A stretch of 64,000 nt of DNA from Bimuria novae-zelandiae CBS 107.79 (GCA_010015655.1 ML976782.1:91379-155378), one strand, 5' to 3'; shown: positions 11,580 through 24,168, numbered from the stretch's first letter. Program-made: numbers and translations. Notes: a model not told the origin generated them from the sequence alone.

Positions 11580-14500
11580 CCAGTTCAGCCCAGAATGCTC
11601 AAATCTGCAATAAAACACGATCCGTAATAGTTACTAGTTTTCTAACCAGACTAGCGCTGGTGCGCACCCTCTTAGTGCCTATTTTACTTTTCCTATTATA
11701 GACTTACTACTTCTTGCTATTATAATCGTGCTCTATAGTGTTAACTTTAGCACAATTAACCCAGCCTTGCACGCGAAGCTTAAGCTAGTTATAGTTAATA
11801 AGATGCTCTATAGCTAAGTTAGATCTGGCCTTAGTTATTAAGTCTACTAGATTGTCACGTCTATTAATCTAGCGGATGTCCATGAGCTCACTGCGCTTAT
11901 AGACCTTACGTAGAGCTATAATGTTAATTATAAGGCGCTTCTCCGTAGTAGTGCTAAGCTTAATAAGGTAATTGTATAAGGAGCGTAAGTCAGTGCACAC
12001 GACAATAAGGATATTAGGGAGGTTAAGTCGCTATATAATTATGTTAATTGTACCGCTAATTATAATTATAATGTTAACTCTATAGGCTATCGCGTAGATC
12101 TTAGATGCAAGGACGCTGCGAGTGACGCGCTTACACTTAATAGATAACTAGTAGATAATATTGCTAGTAAACTTGAAGTTACGATCGCTATCTTTAGTCT
12201 TATTGCTAAGCGTAATTACGAAGCCTATTTGTGATAACATGTCCTTATTATTAGTAAATAATGCGTCGATAAAGGTGTACAGCTTTAAGTTGCTTAAGTT
12301 TAGTAGGATAAAGTTAAGGCCGCGAGTAATATTCTCCTTTTACTAGATAATGCGCTTATTTAATCTGGCAATTTCTTCTTTTATAGGCTTACTCGCTTGG
12401 GCTGCAGTGGCGAGGTCGAAGCTCGCCTCTAGTTAATAGATTATCGCAATATAAGTACCTCGAGCGCGCTATTAAATGTATAATTACTTATTATTAGCTA
12501 TTTCTAGCTTCTCGCCTTACTTCTTCTAGCGTAGAGTAATGGCGCGATTATTATCATTAAGCTTAATAATGCAGCTGTTAAAGTCGATTTACGCGTCTAG
12601 TAAGAGAAACTACTTAGGCTTAGTCTTAAAACGCAGCTCTTGGTCCTTAAGGTCTGTAAAAGCTTTGTTAGATAGACCAAGCGTGTCGTTAGTTTACATG
12701 CTAATAATGCCAAAGCACTTACTATTGGCCTTACTAATAAGTAGGCATGGATTATAAGTAGATGTCACCATGTAGAGAGTCTTGGTGTAGTGTTTATTAT
12801 ACGTTAACTACCAATAGGCACCTGCTTCAGCAATACCGTATAGCGGCTTAATAATAACTATAACTATGTTTGTTAGATAACTTTCCTTAAGCTAGGCTGG
12901 TATGTTAGCCATAATAGTACGCTGGAGTGGATTATCCAATTACGTATAGGCCTAAGTAATGTCACGGAGCCAGAGGTACATGCCTAGCTTTAATAATAAT
13001 GGTGTTAGAGCGATAATCACACGCTGGCTTGCACGCTAGATAGTAGGAAACTATATTAAGATAAGCTTCTTATTATTATTAGCGTATTCTTAAATAATAA
13101 GACAGGACTTCTTATACGGGCGATTAGTAGTCTTGCCCTTAACTTTATTAATAATGCGTGACTTAAAGATACGGACCTTATTATAACAGTAAGGACTATA
13201 CTTCTTAAAGCGAAAGACACCTTGTGTTATAAGGGCGTTAATCTCTGCCTTTATAAATGCTTTAAATAATTACCCTAGTGTTATAATCTTACTAACTGCT
13301 CGTAGCTTCTTGGCCAGGACAAGATTATCACGCTCACGTTAATTAAGGTTAACTATAGTAGTTATAACTTTGTTAGGTTTTAGCTTATTCTTTAAGCCTT
13401 TTAGCCTATCGCGCTTACGCTTGGGCGCGGGCTCCTCTATAATAAGAGTAAAATTATCGTTGGAGCCACCGTTATCCTCGTCCTTTATAGAAGGGGTAAT
13501 AATAGTCGTATCGTCTGCATAATACGGGCGCACTACGGTGATGCGGAAGGTAACTTATTTATTATTAATTTTAATAACCACAGATTGCTTGTTAACGTGG
13601 AGGACGATTATCTAATACAGGCCAGACTATCTATAGTTCTCTCGCCAGACCTTAACGCTACTTAGGATAGGTAATAGTAAGATATTAGTTACGTTAGGAC
13701 TATTACAAGTTGCAAGAGCCTTATTAACTTAGCGCTTTGCCTTAATCTTGCGTACTTTAGCTATTGCTTTGCGCACTACAGCGCCGCGGGCGGTAATAGA
13801 TAGTAATAGTAGTAATTTCTTTAATAGGCGAGGATATGCTCTAAAGACGAGAAGAGTTAGGACAAGTCCGTTAGGACCTGCGGTGTTATTAATAGCCTTA
13901 ACAGCTATCTGCAAGATATATTCGGGAGCGGTTATGCGTCTAACGTCTGTAGAGATCACCCTATAAGCACGGTAAATAGGAGTATAATAGCGCTTAACCT
14001 TGCCAATTAAATAATATGCCTCTACTAGGACTTCCTTAACCTCGATTGCAAGTAACGTGGCGTTATTAATAAACTCGTTAGTAATAAAGTTCTTACTAGC
14101 ATCTATCTTAATAACGTTGGGAGGACTAACGTACATGTCGATCCACATGGCGCGAAGGAGATCTCAAGTAGTGTTTACTTAGATATTTAGCATGAATTAA
14201 GCAGCTTAAAAAGCTATAGCTCTATTAACTGCGTAGAGCACTGGTTTCTGATTAATATATATTATATTAATAATAACGCATGAGTTAAAGTCCATGTTAT
14301 CGCGAATAGTGAAGCGGAAACGGCCAGGTGCTTTACTGTAGATTTAACACTAGTAACAGTACTTATTAATGCGATTAATAATATCCTTATTAATGTCTTT
14401 ATAGCCTGCTTTACTGAGGATCTTGTGCAGTTGTCTAGTAGCAGGATGGCTAAAGCGTTAGTAAAGCTAGCGCAGCTTAGTCTTGGTTAAGTAGTAGATA

Positions 14501-16850
14501 AAAGTCTCTTGTTTATTAAGCAGGAGCTATGGATGTCCCTATTTACGGATAATTAGGAATTCTTTGCCACCTTAAACAAGCATATTGTCGATGTTGTTAA
14601 AGAAGATACCATAATAATCCATATTATTTAAGTAGAGCAGAAATAGTATGTTGGTTAGCATTACTATAAAGGTAATTATACTAAATAGCGTGCTGACATT
14701 GACGTCGCTAAGGGAGAAACACTCTAGATTATCTCTAAATCAGATTTAATAACGTTTTATAGTGGACTTATTAATAACTGCAAATAGTTAAATAAGCTGC
14801 AGCGCCTTTACTTGTGTCTTATTAGCAGTTAAGACACTAACTGCACTAGTGTTAGGCATAATACCTTAAAAGATATCTACGCCATAGCGTGAATTAAATA
14901 AGAAAAGTTAAGCATCTTTATTTACTTTGCTAGAGATATAAGGATTATTACCTATAATTGCATAAAGTGCGGCAGCGTTATTAAGGCTAGAGACAATAGC
15001 GTCGCCGTTAACCTTGCCACAGGATGCAGTTAAGTAGACTTAGTTAGTAAAATATACTTTAATGTTATTATTACTAGCATTATTATCGCTGCCGTCGCTG
15101 TCTTCAAGCTCTATACCTTTATGGCCAGCGAGAAACACTTTATAGCTTAGGGTATTAGGATTATCTTAAGCGTATTAGTTATAGCGTTAGCGATGCTCCA
15201 TGCGCTCCTTCTTTAAGTGTTAAGTTAATTAGCACTTAGGCTACTTATAGATAAAGTATGTCTTATTACGGCGATTGCCTAAGTAGTTTAACTAATAGTT
15301 ATTATTATTAAATTGATTGCCGCGCGATCCGCCTTAACCTTAATAGCGGTGGCTGTAGTAGGTATTATCTAATAATCCTGTAGCTTATTAATTATTATAG
15401 ATATAGTGGCGATTAGTGTAATACTGCTCATCTGCATCTCGTAATAGAAACTAGCTATTAAGATAATAGCTTAACCACATGCTAACTGCGTTGCAGAGAT
15501 CTATAGCAACACCTTTAAATATAGTCGCTGGCTTTAAGCAAGCTATAGTAGTTGCTTTAATGTCACGATATGCGCTAAGGAGCTGTTACGCAAGTAAATA
15601 CTAATTATAGCTCTTATCCTAGTCCTGTGATAGTGCCTAATAGAGCATGTTTATCTTACTAATAACTATTTTAAGACACTCTATAGGGTCTTTCTTAGAG
15701 TTAGTAGTTATAACGCTCTTGAGCGTAGTGCTATACCACTCCTAAAGGTATATTTAGTAAGCTTGTATAGTGTTAAAGTACGTGCGTAGCTTGTTAAGTA
15801 TTATATTATAAGTAAGCGTAAGCGCCTGGGGAGCAATGTAATCGTAGTAATACTAAAGCGCTTAGCTAGTAAGCATAATAGAGAGTGCTATTTTATACTA
15901 CTTATCCTTATTAATCCTAGCCTTGGTGCAGAGGTCGTTAAACACCTTAATCTTTGTCTTAAGGATGTTATATTTATTACCTAAATACTTCTGCTCCGGC
16001 GTGTATAACTTGGCGAGGTTAGTAAGTAAATAAGAGTTGTTCTATACAGGCGTAAATCTAGGTTATAATAATAATAATAATCCTCTACCTAGCGGAGCTC
16101 GCTGTTACCGCTATTATTCTTTATTATCTGTAATTTGGTGGCACTTGAAGCCTTCGCAGAGCTTTATAAGCTTAAGATACTTGGCAGGCTATTTTAGGAC
16201 AGCGGTTAATGTGAGGAGTTCTGCGAATTAGTTAGGGAGATTGTCACTATTACCCTGCTTAATATAGATACCTTGCTAGCGGAGGAGCTCTTTAAGTGCT
16301 TTTTAGATACGCTTATTAATGCTATTAAAGAGATCGCGGGTGAAATTCTCGAAATACTCCTTAAACTTAAGTAGTAGAAATAGGTCAAATATGTTATCTT
16401 CTTCTACCTGTATTATCTAGTTAATAACTATAGTATTAAGTTTGTCTGTATTAATGGTGGCGTTGGCGATGTTAAAATCTTAGTTGGCGTACTAGTCCTT
16501 ATAGATTATTTTGTCTAGGTACCACGAGCGATCCTTTATTTAGGTGTACTTTATAATAGCGTTTTAGATGTGGGCCTGTAATTAGTGTGATTTAATAAGA
16601 GTTAGCGTGGTTAACGCAAATCTCCTTCCAAACTAAGCCTTAGTAGGGATAATCTAGGCGGAGAGATCCTTTAAATACGAGGCGCCGCTGATCCTAATAC
16701 AGGATAGTAGTAAGCTTGTCGTACCTATACTTCGCACTAGCGATGCTGTATCCTGGGCCTTGGTAGGGGAGGAGGCATGCGCTAACCGCTTCTATCGCCA
16801 AAATACTCAGCCTAAAACGTGCGCTAAGATTCCCTGTACATAGTATATCT
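11580..16850 (-). pseudogene. Copia-D gag-pol, RIPed
   Basis: Retrotransposon polyprotein read on the minus strand and interrupted throughout by TAA and TAG. The best-preserved part is the integrase at 13729-14148. Downstream of it, 12000-13600 corresponds to RT, with short open pieces such as 13339-13533 that are rich in K and R (PKRKRDRLKGLKNK), probably the integrase-RT linker. The part nearest the left LTR would be RNase H. The gag half (about 15000-16850) has no long open stretch. This copy cannot encode an active product. Confidence 0.75.
13729..14148 (-). pseudogene. Copia-D integrase catalytic core fragment (139 codons open)
   Basis: An uninterrupted stretch from the Copia-D integrase. 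SPPNVIKIDASKNF contains the second catalytic Asp. VEAYYLIGKVKRYYTPIYRAY corresponds to the VEA-xx-IG-x-VERYH block around the catalytic Glu, but Lys (VKRYY) stands where Glu is expected, which a G>A RIP transition explains. NNTAGPNGLVLTLLVFRAYPR is the conserved segment that follows. The family inserts retrotransposon cDNA into the chromosome. The loss of the acidic residue alone would kill this copy. Confidence 0.8.
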
Positions 16851-16882
16851 TGCTAATCTGTGGTGTAGCAACTACTAATTAG

Positions 16883-17124
16883 TGTTAATACGGTAATAGG
16901 CTATTAGATTAAGACTTCGTTGCAACGATGTAGTATTAATTTAATTCTTAATTGTAGATCTATTATAGTGGGCTATTGTGAAAAGTATTTATCAAGCGTG
17001 GTTTGTTCCCTGCTAGCCCGATCAGGACTAGCGCAACAAACCGCAGGCAAACTACGCAACAAACCGCAGGCAAACTATATAGTGGTAAAAGCCGTAGCAG
17101 TGTTGCGTAGGTTTAATACCAACA
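16883..17124 (-). repeat. Copia-D 5' LTR (right), 242 bp
   Basis: TGTTAATACGG to ACCAACA, less RIPed than the left LTR. The pair of CGCAACAAACCGCAGGCAAA repeats is intact here. It matches the left LTR across its whole length apart from transitions. Confidence 0.9.
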
Positions 17125-17312
17125 CAGGCTTATAATACTAAAATAGTTAAAAAGTATAAGAAGAAAGTTAAGTATATTATTTAAAAAAAAAAGTCTTATA
17201 TTTAAAGAGGTAGTTAAGCTATTATAAAAGCGTATAGAACCTCTAAAAGCTACTTAAAGTAAGGATAGTAATGCAATACTAAAGCCTTTAAATTAAGCTT
17301 AGCGCTACTATA
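17125..17312. other. AT-rich RIPed spacer
   Basis: 188 bp between Copia-D and Gypsy-2, including an A10 run near 17185. No coding signal seen. Confidence 0.4.
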
Positions 17313-17770
17313 TGTTAGGATCTGAACATGTATGGGACGCGGAGGACCAACGGGCCCTCAGCGGGGGTGACACTTGGTGGGGTTGCGCAACCGAGATCAC
17401 GTGATGTACCATCCAGCCAAGACATACCATCTAGCCAAGATCATGGACGGTATACCATCCATGGATGACACGACCATCCACCAGAAAGATAGGATGGCAG
17501 AAAGATAGGTGGACGGTAACCAATAAACCTCTTGTATATAAACCAACACGAATACCCTTATGGCATTCGTGTTCAATCTTGTTTATTAATCTATCGTTTA
17601 GATCTGAGTAAGCAACCTTGTTGATTTAATTATGCCATACACACCTTCGATACCAACGCCCTAGTGACAAGCGCAAGCTATTACTACAACCTCTCCCGTC
17701 CTACTAGTATTCCTACCCGAGAACCAACCCTAACCCCTTAGGGATTAGCTATCCTTTTAGGGACTTAACA
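17313..17770 (+). repeat. Gypsy-2 5' LTR, 458 bp
   Basis: TGTTAGGATCTG to GGGACTTAACA. The U3 part holds iterated CCATC-x-AGCCAAGA units (about 17408-17440) and inverted forms such as AGGATGGCAG. A TATA box TATATAAA lies at 17535-17542. Its 3' half, from ATTCGTGTT onward, is shared with the Gypsy-3 LTR, while U3 is not. Confidence 0.95.
17535..17542 (+). promoter_or_regulatory. TATA box of the Gypsy-2 LTR promoter
   Basis: TATATAAA inside the 5' LTR, about 275 bp before the gag start region. Transcription would start shortly downstream, consistent with the U3/R junction near ATTCGTGTTCAATC. Called from the motif and its position. Confidence 0.5.
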
Positions 17771-17817
17771 TTTTAAACACCCTTAACATGAATACTAACA
17801 GGACCCCTAACTCTTCT

Positions 17818-20800
17818 ATAGCTTTGGACAACTATATCACCCCTATAAGGGATGGCAAGAACAAGGCGCACAAACCTAACTTATATAATAGTAATTGTAC
17901 CCTCCTCGATACCTAGCTCTTATAGCTAGACCTCTACTTCTTTAACCAGAACTAAGACCTTAAAGACAAGAAGAAGGTTATCTTCGCAGCAACTTACATG
18001 CGAGGAAGCGCTAAAGAATGGATCTATCCCTACTTAGTTAAGTACCTAGACATGGATCACGATAACGAGGATAAAGACTACATTAATCGCAACAAAGATG
18101 CTATTAATATTATTAAGGACTACGCCAACTTTAAGAAATGCCTCTAACAGATATTTAGAATTGCTAATAAAACTACTATTACTAAGCAAGCGATCCAGAC
18201 AATTTAATAGTAATAATCCGTAGCTAAGTATGCAGCCGAATTCCGCAAGTACGCCGTGCAACTCGACTAGGAGGATAAATCTCTTAAAACAATATATAAA
18301 CAAGGCCTTAAACGTAATATGCGCGAAGAACTCCTGCGTAGTAGTGCAAAAATAGAGACCTTAGAAGAACTATACAAAGAGACTATCCGCATTAATGGGG
18401 AATGGTTTGCATTGCAAGAAGAGCTACGCAAGAACCCGAGGAACGTTAGTTTTAGATAATAGGCACCTGTAGTCTACAGAGCGCCGCCAAAAACACCTCG
18501 ACGCCAGTAACGCAACTACTACGGACCCTAACCCATAGAAGATGTCTAGTTTAACAACCTGGAAAAGGGAATAGGAAAGACTATAGGCTTCTGAAAGCCT
18601 AACCAACGTATCTCAGATGGAACCCGACGACAGGGGACCAAGACGCGTAAATGCTTTACATGTGGCAAACCAGGCTACATCGCCAGGAACTGCAGATCTA
18701 AGAATAAGGTTATTAAATAGTTAAACGTACTTACCGTCGATGACACAGAAGTAACCGACAAAGAATGGCAGGTAATACCCTCCATTAAGCAATCTAATAT
18801 CCTGGATAAGAACTTAGAGTGATTAGACTCGCCTAACTCGCGACTCTACAAGGATGCATACAAAGGTTTGAATAAGGAAAAGATAGAGCTAATGCCTCGA
18901 TCTCCTACACCTCACCCTAGCTAGAACAAACCTATTACTAGCAAGACGACGAATGTTTTCGACTTCTTGGAAAAACACCAACCTCGAGAAGGAGACTTCG
19001 GGTTTACGGCGGTAGAACGACAAGACTATGCAGAAGCATTTTTTCATGCTTACCAACCCGACCTAGTTAGTAAAGCAGTAAGAGAAATGGCAGATCACCG
19101 CTACGCCCACGAAGACCCTAAGAAGAAATACCTAAACAAAAGACCGAACTACGAACCACAGTACAACCTAGACCACCGTAACCCTACGCATAAGACCATA
19201 CGATGGACCCTCTGCAGAGAAGATTAATATACTATTTATTACTAAGCTAAGGAATACAGCTACTTTCCCCGAACGTACTAACGATGCAGATAGGAGTGGT
19301 TTAACTACCCTATCACCTATTATAACGTTTACCTCTAGGATAAACGTGAAAAGCGATACTTTCCACACCTTAACTAAGCGCTAAACTAAGTAATGTTGCT
19401 ACTAGTTAATGGAAAATGCGCATCTGACAAATGGCAAACATGCTTACACCCCGATTATAAGGAACACAAAGAGAAAAAAGGAAAGCATGGGTTCAATCGC
19501 ATACTAAAAGGGACCACGACCCTTAGGATTGAAACGGTAACGAAGGAAGAGGACGGTGAAGCTCTCCTAGAAAAGGGCTAGTAGCAGTCTTAGGAGAAGA
19601 AGAAGGAAGGACACCTTAATCCCGCAAAGCCACCTATAGAAAAGATATCTTTTTTAGACCTAGGCTCAGGAGGGAAGACGCCTTTAGAGAACTAAATGCC
19701 ATAAATAGTTAGGCATTAATCAAGCTACCAGTACAGCTTAAAGAAACATGAATAAAAGCCATGCTGGACTCAGGAGCATAGGAAAGCTATGTGTTAAGAA
19801 AAGCACTTAATAGAGCAGGACTCTATAAGCGCAAGAAGGCTATACCCTATGCTATCTATGTCGCGAATAGACAACTAATGCCCGGCAAAGCAACGATTAA
19901 ATACGAGGTCGAAACTACCCTTACGATCCATAGACACCAGGAATTAATTACCCTCGACATCATTAAGGAAGCTAATCACGACGTAATTTTAAGACTATTC
20001 TAGTTAAGGAAGCATAATCCTACAATTAATTAGGAGAGAAAAAAGCTATCCTTTAAGCGCTGTAACTGTGCATTGCAAGCAAAGCCTACGCATTAATAGA
20101 GCATGATAGTAGATAAGAGAGCTATTAACACTATAGTCTCGCGACGGATAGTCGAAAAACGGAAGAAACCCTTGGTAGACGCTGGCAGGAACCACCAGGT
20201 CACAGAGCGCAAGAAGATGAAGGAAAGCACAAACCATGAAATTCCGGAGTGCTATCGAGCATGGAATCATATGTTCACCGAGAGAGAGGGAAAAGCAAAC
20301 CTTCCAGAACATTAGCCCTAGGATCTAGCGATAGACCTAGTAGAAGGGAAAACGCCACCCTTTAGACCACTATATGGCAAGACTGGAAAAGAACTCCAGC
20401 AAGAAAAGGAATTCATCGAGACGAATCTCGCGAAAGGATATATACGACCATCGAAGTCACTAGCAGCCAGCCCTTTTATGTTTATTATAAAGAAAGACGG
20501 CACACCACGACCATATGTTAACTATTAAAAGATTAACAACATGACGATTAAAAATTAATACCTACTACTAAACATCTTAGAATTAAGAGACTGACTCTTA
20601 AGAGCCAAACGCTTTACACTAATAGACTTACGAGATAGATACCACCTTATATAAATTAAGGAAGGTGATAAGTAGAAGACAGCGTTTAGGTCACGCTATA
20701 GACTATTTAAATACATAGTTATGCCTTTTAGACTCACTAACGCACTGGCAAACTTCTAAGCACTAGTTAACCACGTACTCTATAACTACCTAGACATATT

Positions 20801-23036
20801 CGTTATCGCATACATAGACGATATACTCGTTTACTCTAAAAACGATTCAGATTATGTTCCGTATGTACAGACAGTGTTAACAGCACTAGACAAGGCACAC
20901 CTTAGGATTAAACTAAAAAAGTGTAAGTAGCACGTAATATAACTTAAATTCCTAAGACACGTTATTAGCATAGAAGGAATCGAAGTCGCACCTAACAAGA
21001 TTAAATATATTAAGAACTAGCTAATACTAAAGATAGCGAAAAACATCTAAGAATTCTTAGGATTCTGTGGATTTAATCGACAATTCATTAAGGATTACGC
21101 AAAGATTACGATACCACTTACAAACCTTATAAGAAAAGACATACTATTTACATGGACTGTAGAGTGTAGAATGTTGTTCTAACTCTTAAAAACCGCATGC
21201 ATTATGCCACTAGTACTCATCCACTTCAGGGATGGAAAACCACTACGAATCGAAACGGACGCAAGCGACCTCGCAATAGGCGCCTGCGCGAAATAAGAAA
21301 AAGATAACAAATGGCACCCTATTACATATTACTCATGCAAGTTTACCGACACGGAAGCACGATATAACGTACACGACAAGGAACTATACGCAATTGTTAA
21401 AACACTAAAACACTAGAGAATCTACGCTCTTAGCTACTCTACACTTAAGATCTTTACGGACTATAAGAACCTTACACGCTTCACGACTATAAAAGAACTT
21501 ACGCTAAGATAGGTAAGATAGTCGGAAACGCTTAGACAATACAAATTCAAGATTATATATATACCTGGCAAAGAAAACGGACGAGTAGACGCACTTAGCT
21601 AACAACACGATCTTATAAGGGATAAAGTTAAAACCTACTCCGTAATACTAAAACAAAATCCCGATAGTTTTTTAGAACCCACGGCGGAACTTAATTAACT
21701 CCTTGTACTCACACGAGAAGTACCCAAGGAACAACAGATAGAGGTTATACAATAATACCACGACGACCCTGTATACGGACACCCTAGAATTAAAAAGATA
21801 GTGGAACTAATTTAGAGGAACTATAGCTTTAAAGGAATTAAGGAAGCAGTAGCAACCTACATACGTAAATATACAAAATGCTAACGTAATAAACACGCAA
21901 CACATCTTAAGTACAAAGAAATGCAAGCTATCCAGATACCTATAGCACCTTAGGAAGACATCGCAATAGACTTTGTCACAGGATTGCCAAAGTTAAAAGA
22001 TCCCACAAACGGAGTAAGTTACGACGTAATACTAGTAATCGTATGCAGATTTACTAAATACGTGGAATTACTATCGTGCAAAAAGGTAATAATAGTAACG
22101 GAACTAGCGTTCCTTATCCTAGATTAATTTATACGACATTATGGTATCCCTAAGACAATTATTAGCGACAGAGACAAACTCTTTACTTTAAACTACTAGA
22201 CAACACTCACGGCACTTATTAGAACAAAATGAAAACTATTAACAGCCTACCACCCACAGACGGATGGACAAACAGAACGTATAAATTAAACAATAGAAAC
22301 GTACCTACGCATCTACTGCAATAACCAGAAGAATAACTAGATTTCCCTATTACTAATAGCACAATTAGCATATAACAACAAGATATTAGTAGTAACTGGA
22401 TATACACTGTTCTATGCAAACCACGGAAGACATCCACATCTCTTTAATTAGACATTTCCTACTACTATCAGAACGGAAGAAGCCATTAACACGGCTACAA
22501 AAATAAAAGAAATATATTAATAACTCCGAGAGAACCTCGAGAAAGCTTAACAGCAAAGCATTTCCTATATAAACTAAAAAAGAAAAATGGCACCTCAGCT
22601 AAAGAAGGGGGATAAAGCATATCTACTTACGAAAAATCTTCGAACCTAGAAGAAAAAGCACAAGAAACTAGATCATGTTAAGGTCGGACTATTTTTTATT
22701 TCTAAATAAGTATCACCGGTTAACTACTGATTGGAATTACCACCAGACGCCAAAATACACCCAGTATTCCACATAGACCAATTAGAACTAGTAGACTCTA
22801 AAACACTAGTCGAAACCACCTTCTATCACCAACTAGAGGAGGAAACCGAATTTAAAGTTAAGAAGATACTACGACACACAGATTAGCCACGAACCTACTT
22901 AATTAAGTAGAAAGGATATCTACACTTAGAAGACACATAGAAACTAGAAGTAAACCTTAATAACTATCGCTAAATATTAGCACAATACCATCGTCAGACC
23001 ACGAGAAGGAACCCGGAACGATCGAAGGAGAACTAG
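17818..23036 (+). pseudogene. Gypsy-2 gag-pol, RIPed
   Basis: The likely start codon is ATA at 17818, where Gypsy-3 has ATGG (60325); an in-frame ATG exists at 17788. Gag carries a clean CCHC knuckle CFTCGKPGYIARNC near 18655. The protease motif DSGA (MLDSGA) is near 19767. In RT, SPFMFIIKKDGTPRPYVNY is near 20470 and YIDDILVYSKN near 20815. RNase H (ETDASDLAIGACAK) is near 21255. The integrase core has IAIDFVTGLPK near 21963, ISDRDKLF near 22163 and YHPQTDGQTERIN near 22250. The chromodomain is at about 22848-22990. The frame ends at TAG 23034, or at TAA 23049 if that TAG is a RIPed TGG. Many RIP stops make it inactive. Confidence 0.9.
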
Positions 23037-23574
23037 ATAGGAACTCGTTAAGAAGAAGATCTATTAGTGGATCAGGAAGGAGATTGTTGGCCTGTGACTA
23101 GCCTGGATTAGCAAGGAAATCGTCTTGGAACGGAGCGTCCGCACTCGAGCTCTCTGTCTCTTGCACCTTATTCTGGGTATCTAGTAATTTCCTATCCCGA
23201 CGCGCGAATAGCCTCTTACGACTCTTAATCTCTAATAACTTACGCTTATGCTAAGCAAGTTCTTGTTAACTGCGCAACGTCTCTTCCTTAGCGCGAGCTA
23301 ACTCTAGCCGCTTTTCACGCTCTTTATCCTCTACCTTCTCCTACTCCTCTTTAGGAACAAACAGCTCACACTCGCTCCTTGCAGCGATACAACCAGCACA
23401 ACGACCAGACGCAGTATCCACGAAACAACGAATGTTCAGCTTTTCGCAGCGGGTGCAGCGGAAAGGCATCTCCTTACTACTCCCTTCAACACGACGAATG
23501 CGATCACGCCGCTCTTAGGTCGAAGTCTTCTTGCGAGGCGCGCGCGCTTTACAGGGCTTAGGATCCTTAGGCAT
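22957..23574 (-). pseudogene. Antisense ORF of Gypsy-2 with Zn2Cys6-like cluster and coiled coil
   Basis: A 205-codon frame on the strand opposite to pol, from ATG 23574 to TAA 22957, broken only by five TAA/TAG codons of the RIP type. Residues 1-19 are basic (MPKDPKPCKARAPRKKTST). Cysteines at 40, 43, 50, 59, 62 and 69 give CX2CX6CX8CX2CX6C, the spacing of the fungal Zn(II)2Cys6 DNA-binding domain. Residues about 78-145 are rich in E, K, R and L and look like a coiled coil, the usual dimerisation element after such a cluster; the tail is acidic. A TATA-like box sits at 23624. The frame overlaps the end of the chromodomain tail to tail by about 80 bp. I know of no named homologue. A sequence-specific regulator is an inference. 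Confidence 0.65.
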
Positions 23575-23623
23575 GGTCAGGAAGGCACTAAGACCAGAAC
23601 GCGAAAACAGCGACTCACGCGAG

Positions 23624-23631
23624 TATTTATA
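23624..23631 (-). promoter_or_regulatory. TATA-like box upstream of the antisense ORF
   Basis: On the minus strand this reads TATAAATA, about 50 bp upstream of the antisense ATG at 23574 and outside the 3' LTR (which starts at 23706). Position and sequence fit a core promoter for the antisense gene. Motif evidence only. Confidence 0.4.
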
Positions 23632-23705
23632 TGCAACGACCGTATCTGCAGCTAGGGGGCGCGGAACAAGGATACCAAGGACGCTATCTAGAAGAGGGGA
23701 GGTGA

Positions 23706-24163
23706 TGTTAGGATCTGAACATGTATGGGACGCGGAGGACCAACGGGCCCTTAGCGGGGGTGACACTTGGTGGGGTTGCGCAACCGAGATCACGTGATAT
23801 ACCATCCAGCCAAGACATACCATCCAGCCAAGATCATGGACGGTATACCATCCATGGATGACACGACCATCCACCAGAAAGATAGGATGGCAGAAAGATA
23901 GGTAGACGGTAACTAATAAACCTCTTGTATATAAACCAACACGAATACCCTTATAGCATTCGTGTTTAATCTTGTTTATCAATCTATCGTTTGGATCTAA
24001 GTAAGCAACCTTGTTAATTTGATTGTGCCGTACACACCTTTAATACTAACGCCCTAGTGACAAGCGCAAGCTATTACTACAACCTCTCTCGTCCTACCAG
24101 TATTCCTGCCCGAGAACCAACCCTAACCCCTTAGGGATTAGCTATCCTTTTGGGGACTTAACA
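23706..24163 (+). repeat. Gypsy-2 3' LTR, 458 bp
   Basis: TGTTAGGATCTG to GGGACTTAACA, followed by the CTATA target duplication. Nearly identical to the 5' LTR; differences I noticed are C/T or G/A (for example GTGATATACC against GTGATGTACC). Confidence 0.95.
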
Positions 24164-24168
24164 CTATA

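Larger units (their letters stand above)
11307..17124 (-). mobile_element. Copia-D: Ty1/Copia retrotransposon, RIPed
   Basis: A 5.8 kb element on the minus strand with matching 242 bp LTRs. Coding order on the minus strand is gag (about 16800-15000), integrase (about 14150-13700), RT and RNase H (about 13000-11600); integrase before RT is diagnostic of Copia. Left flank CTAAT and right flank CAGGC do not match, so the target duplication is missing. A solo copy of the LTR in the opposite orientation lies at 31847-32088. Confidence 0.9.
17313..24163 (+). mobile_element. Gypsy-2: complete chromodomain Ty3/Gypsy element, RIPed
   Basis: A 6.85 kb plus-strand element with two 458 bp LTRs and a perfect 5 bp target duplication CTATA (17308-17312 and 24164-24168). 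The internal region carries gag with a CCHC knuckle, pol ending in a chromodomain, and then an antisense frame with six cysteines (22957-23574). A polypurine tract (AGAGGGGAGGTGA) precedes the 3' LTR. The related Gypsy-3 begins at 59818. Stops are frequent in the sense frame. Confidence 0.95.

Noticed and set aside
13748..13966. Plus-strand frame of 72 codons over the Copia-D integrase
   Set aside because: Shadow of the integrase frame on the minus strand, which has clear family motifs.
23515..23982. Longer minus-strand frame starting inside the Gypsy-2 3' LTR (155 codons)
   Set aside because: The part upstream of 23574 lies mostly in LTR U3, with low-complexity repeats of the CCATCC motif. 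The ATG at 23574 follows a TATA-like box at a sensible distance and begins the basic, cysteine-containing protein, so the shorter start was chosen.
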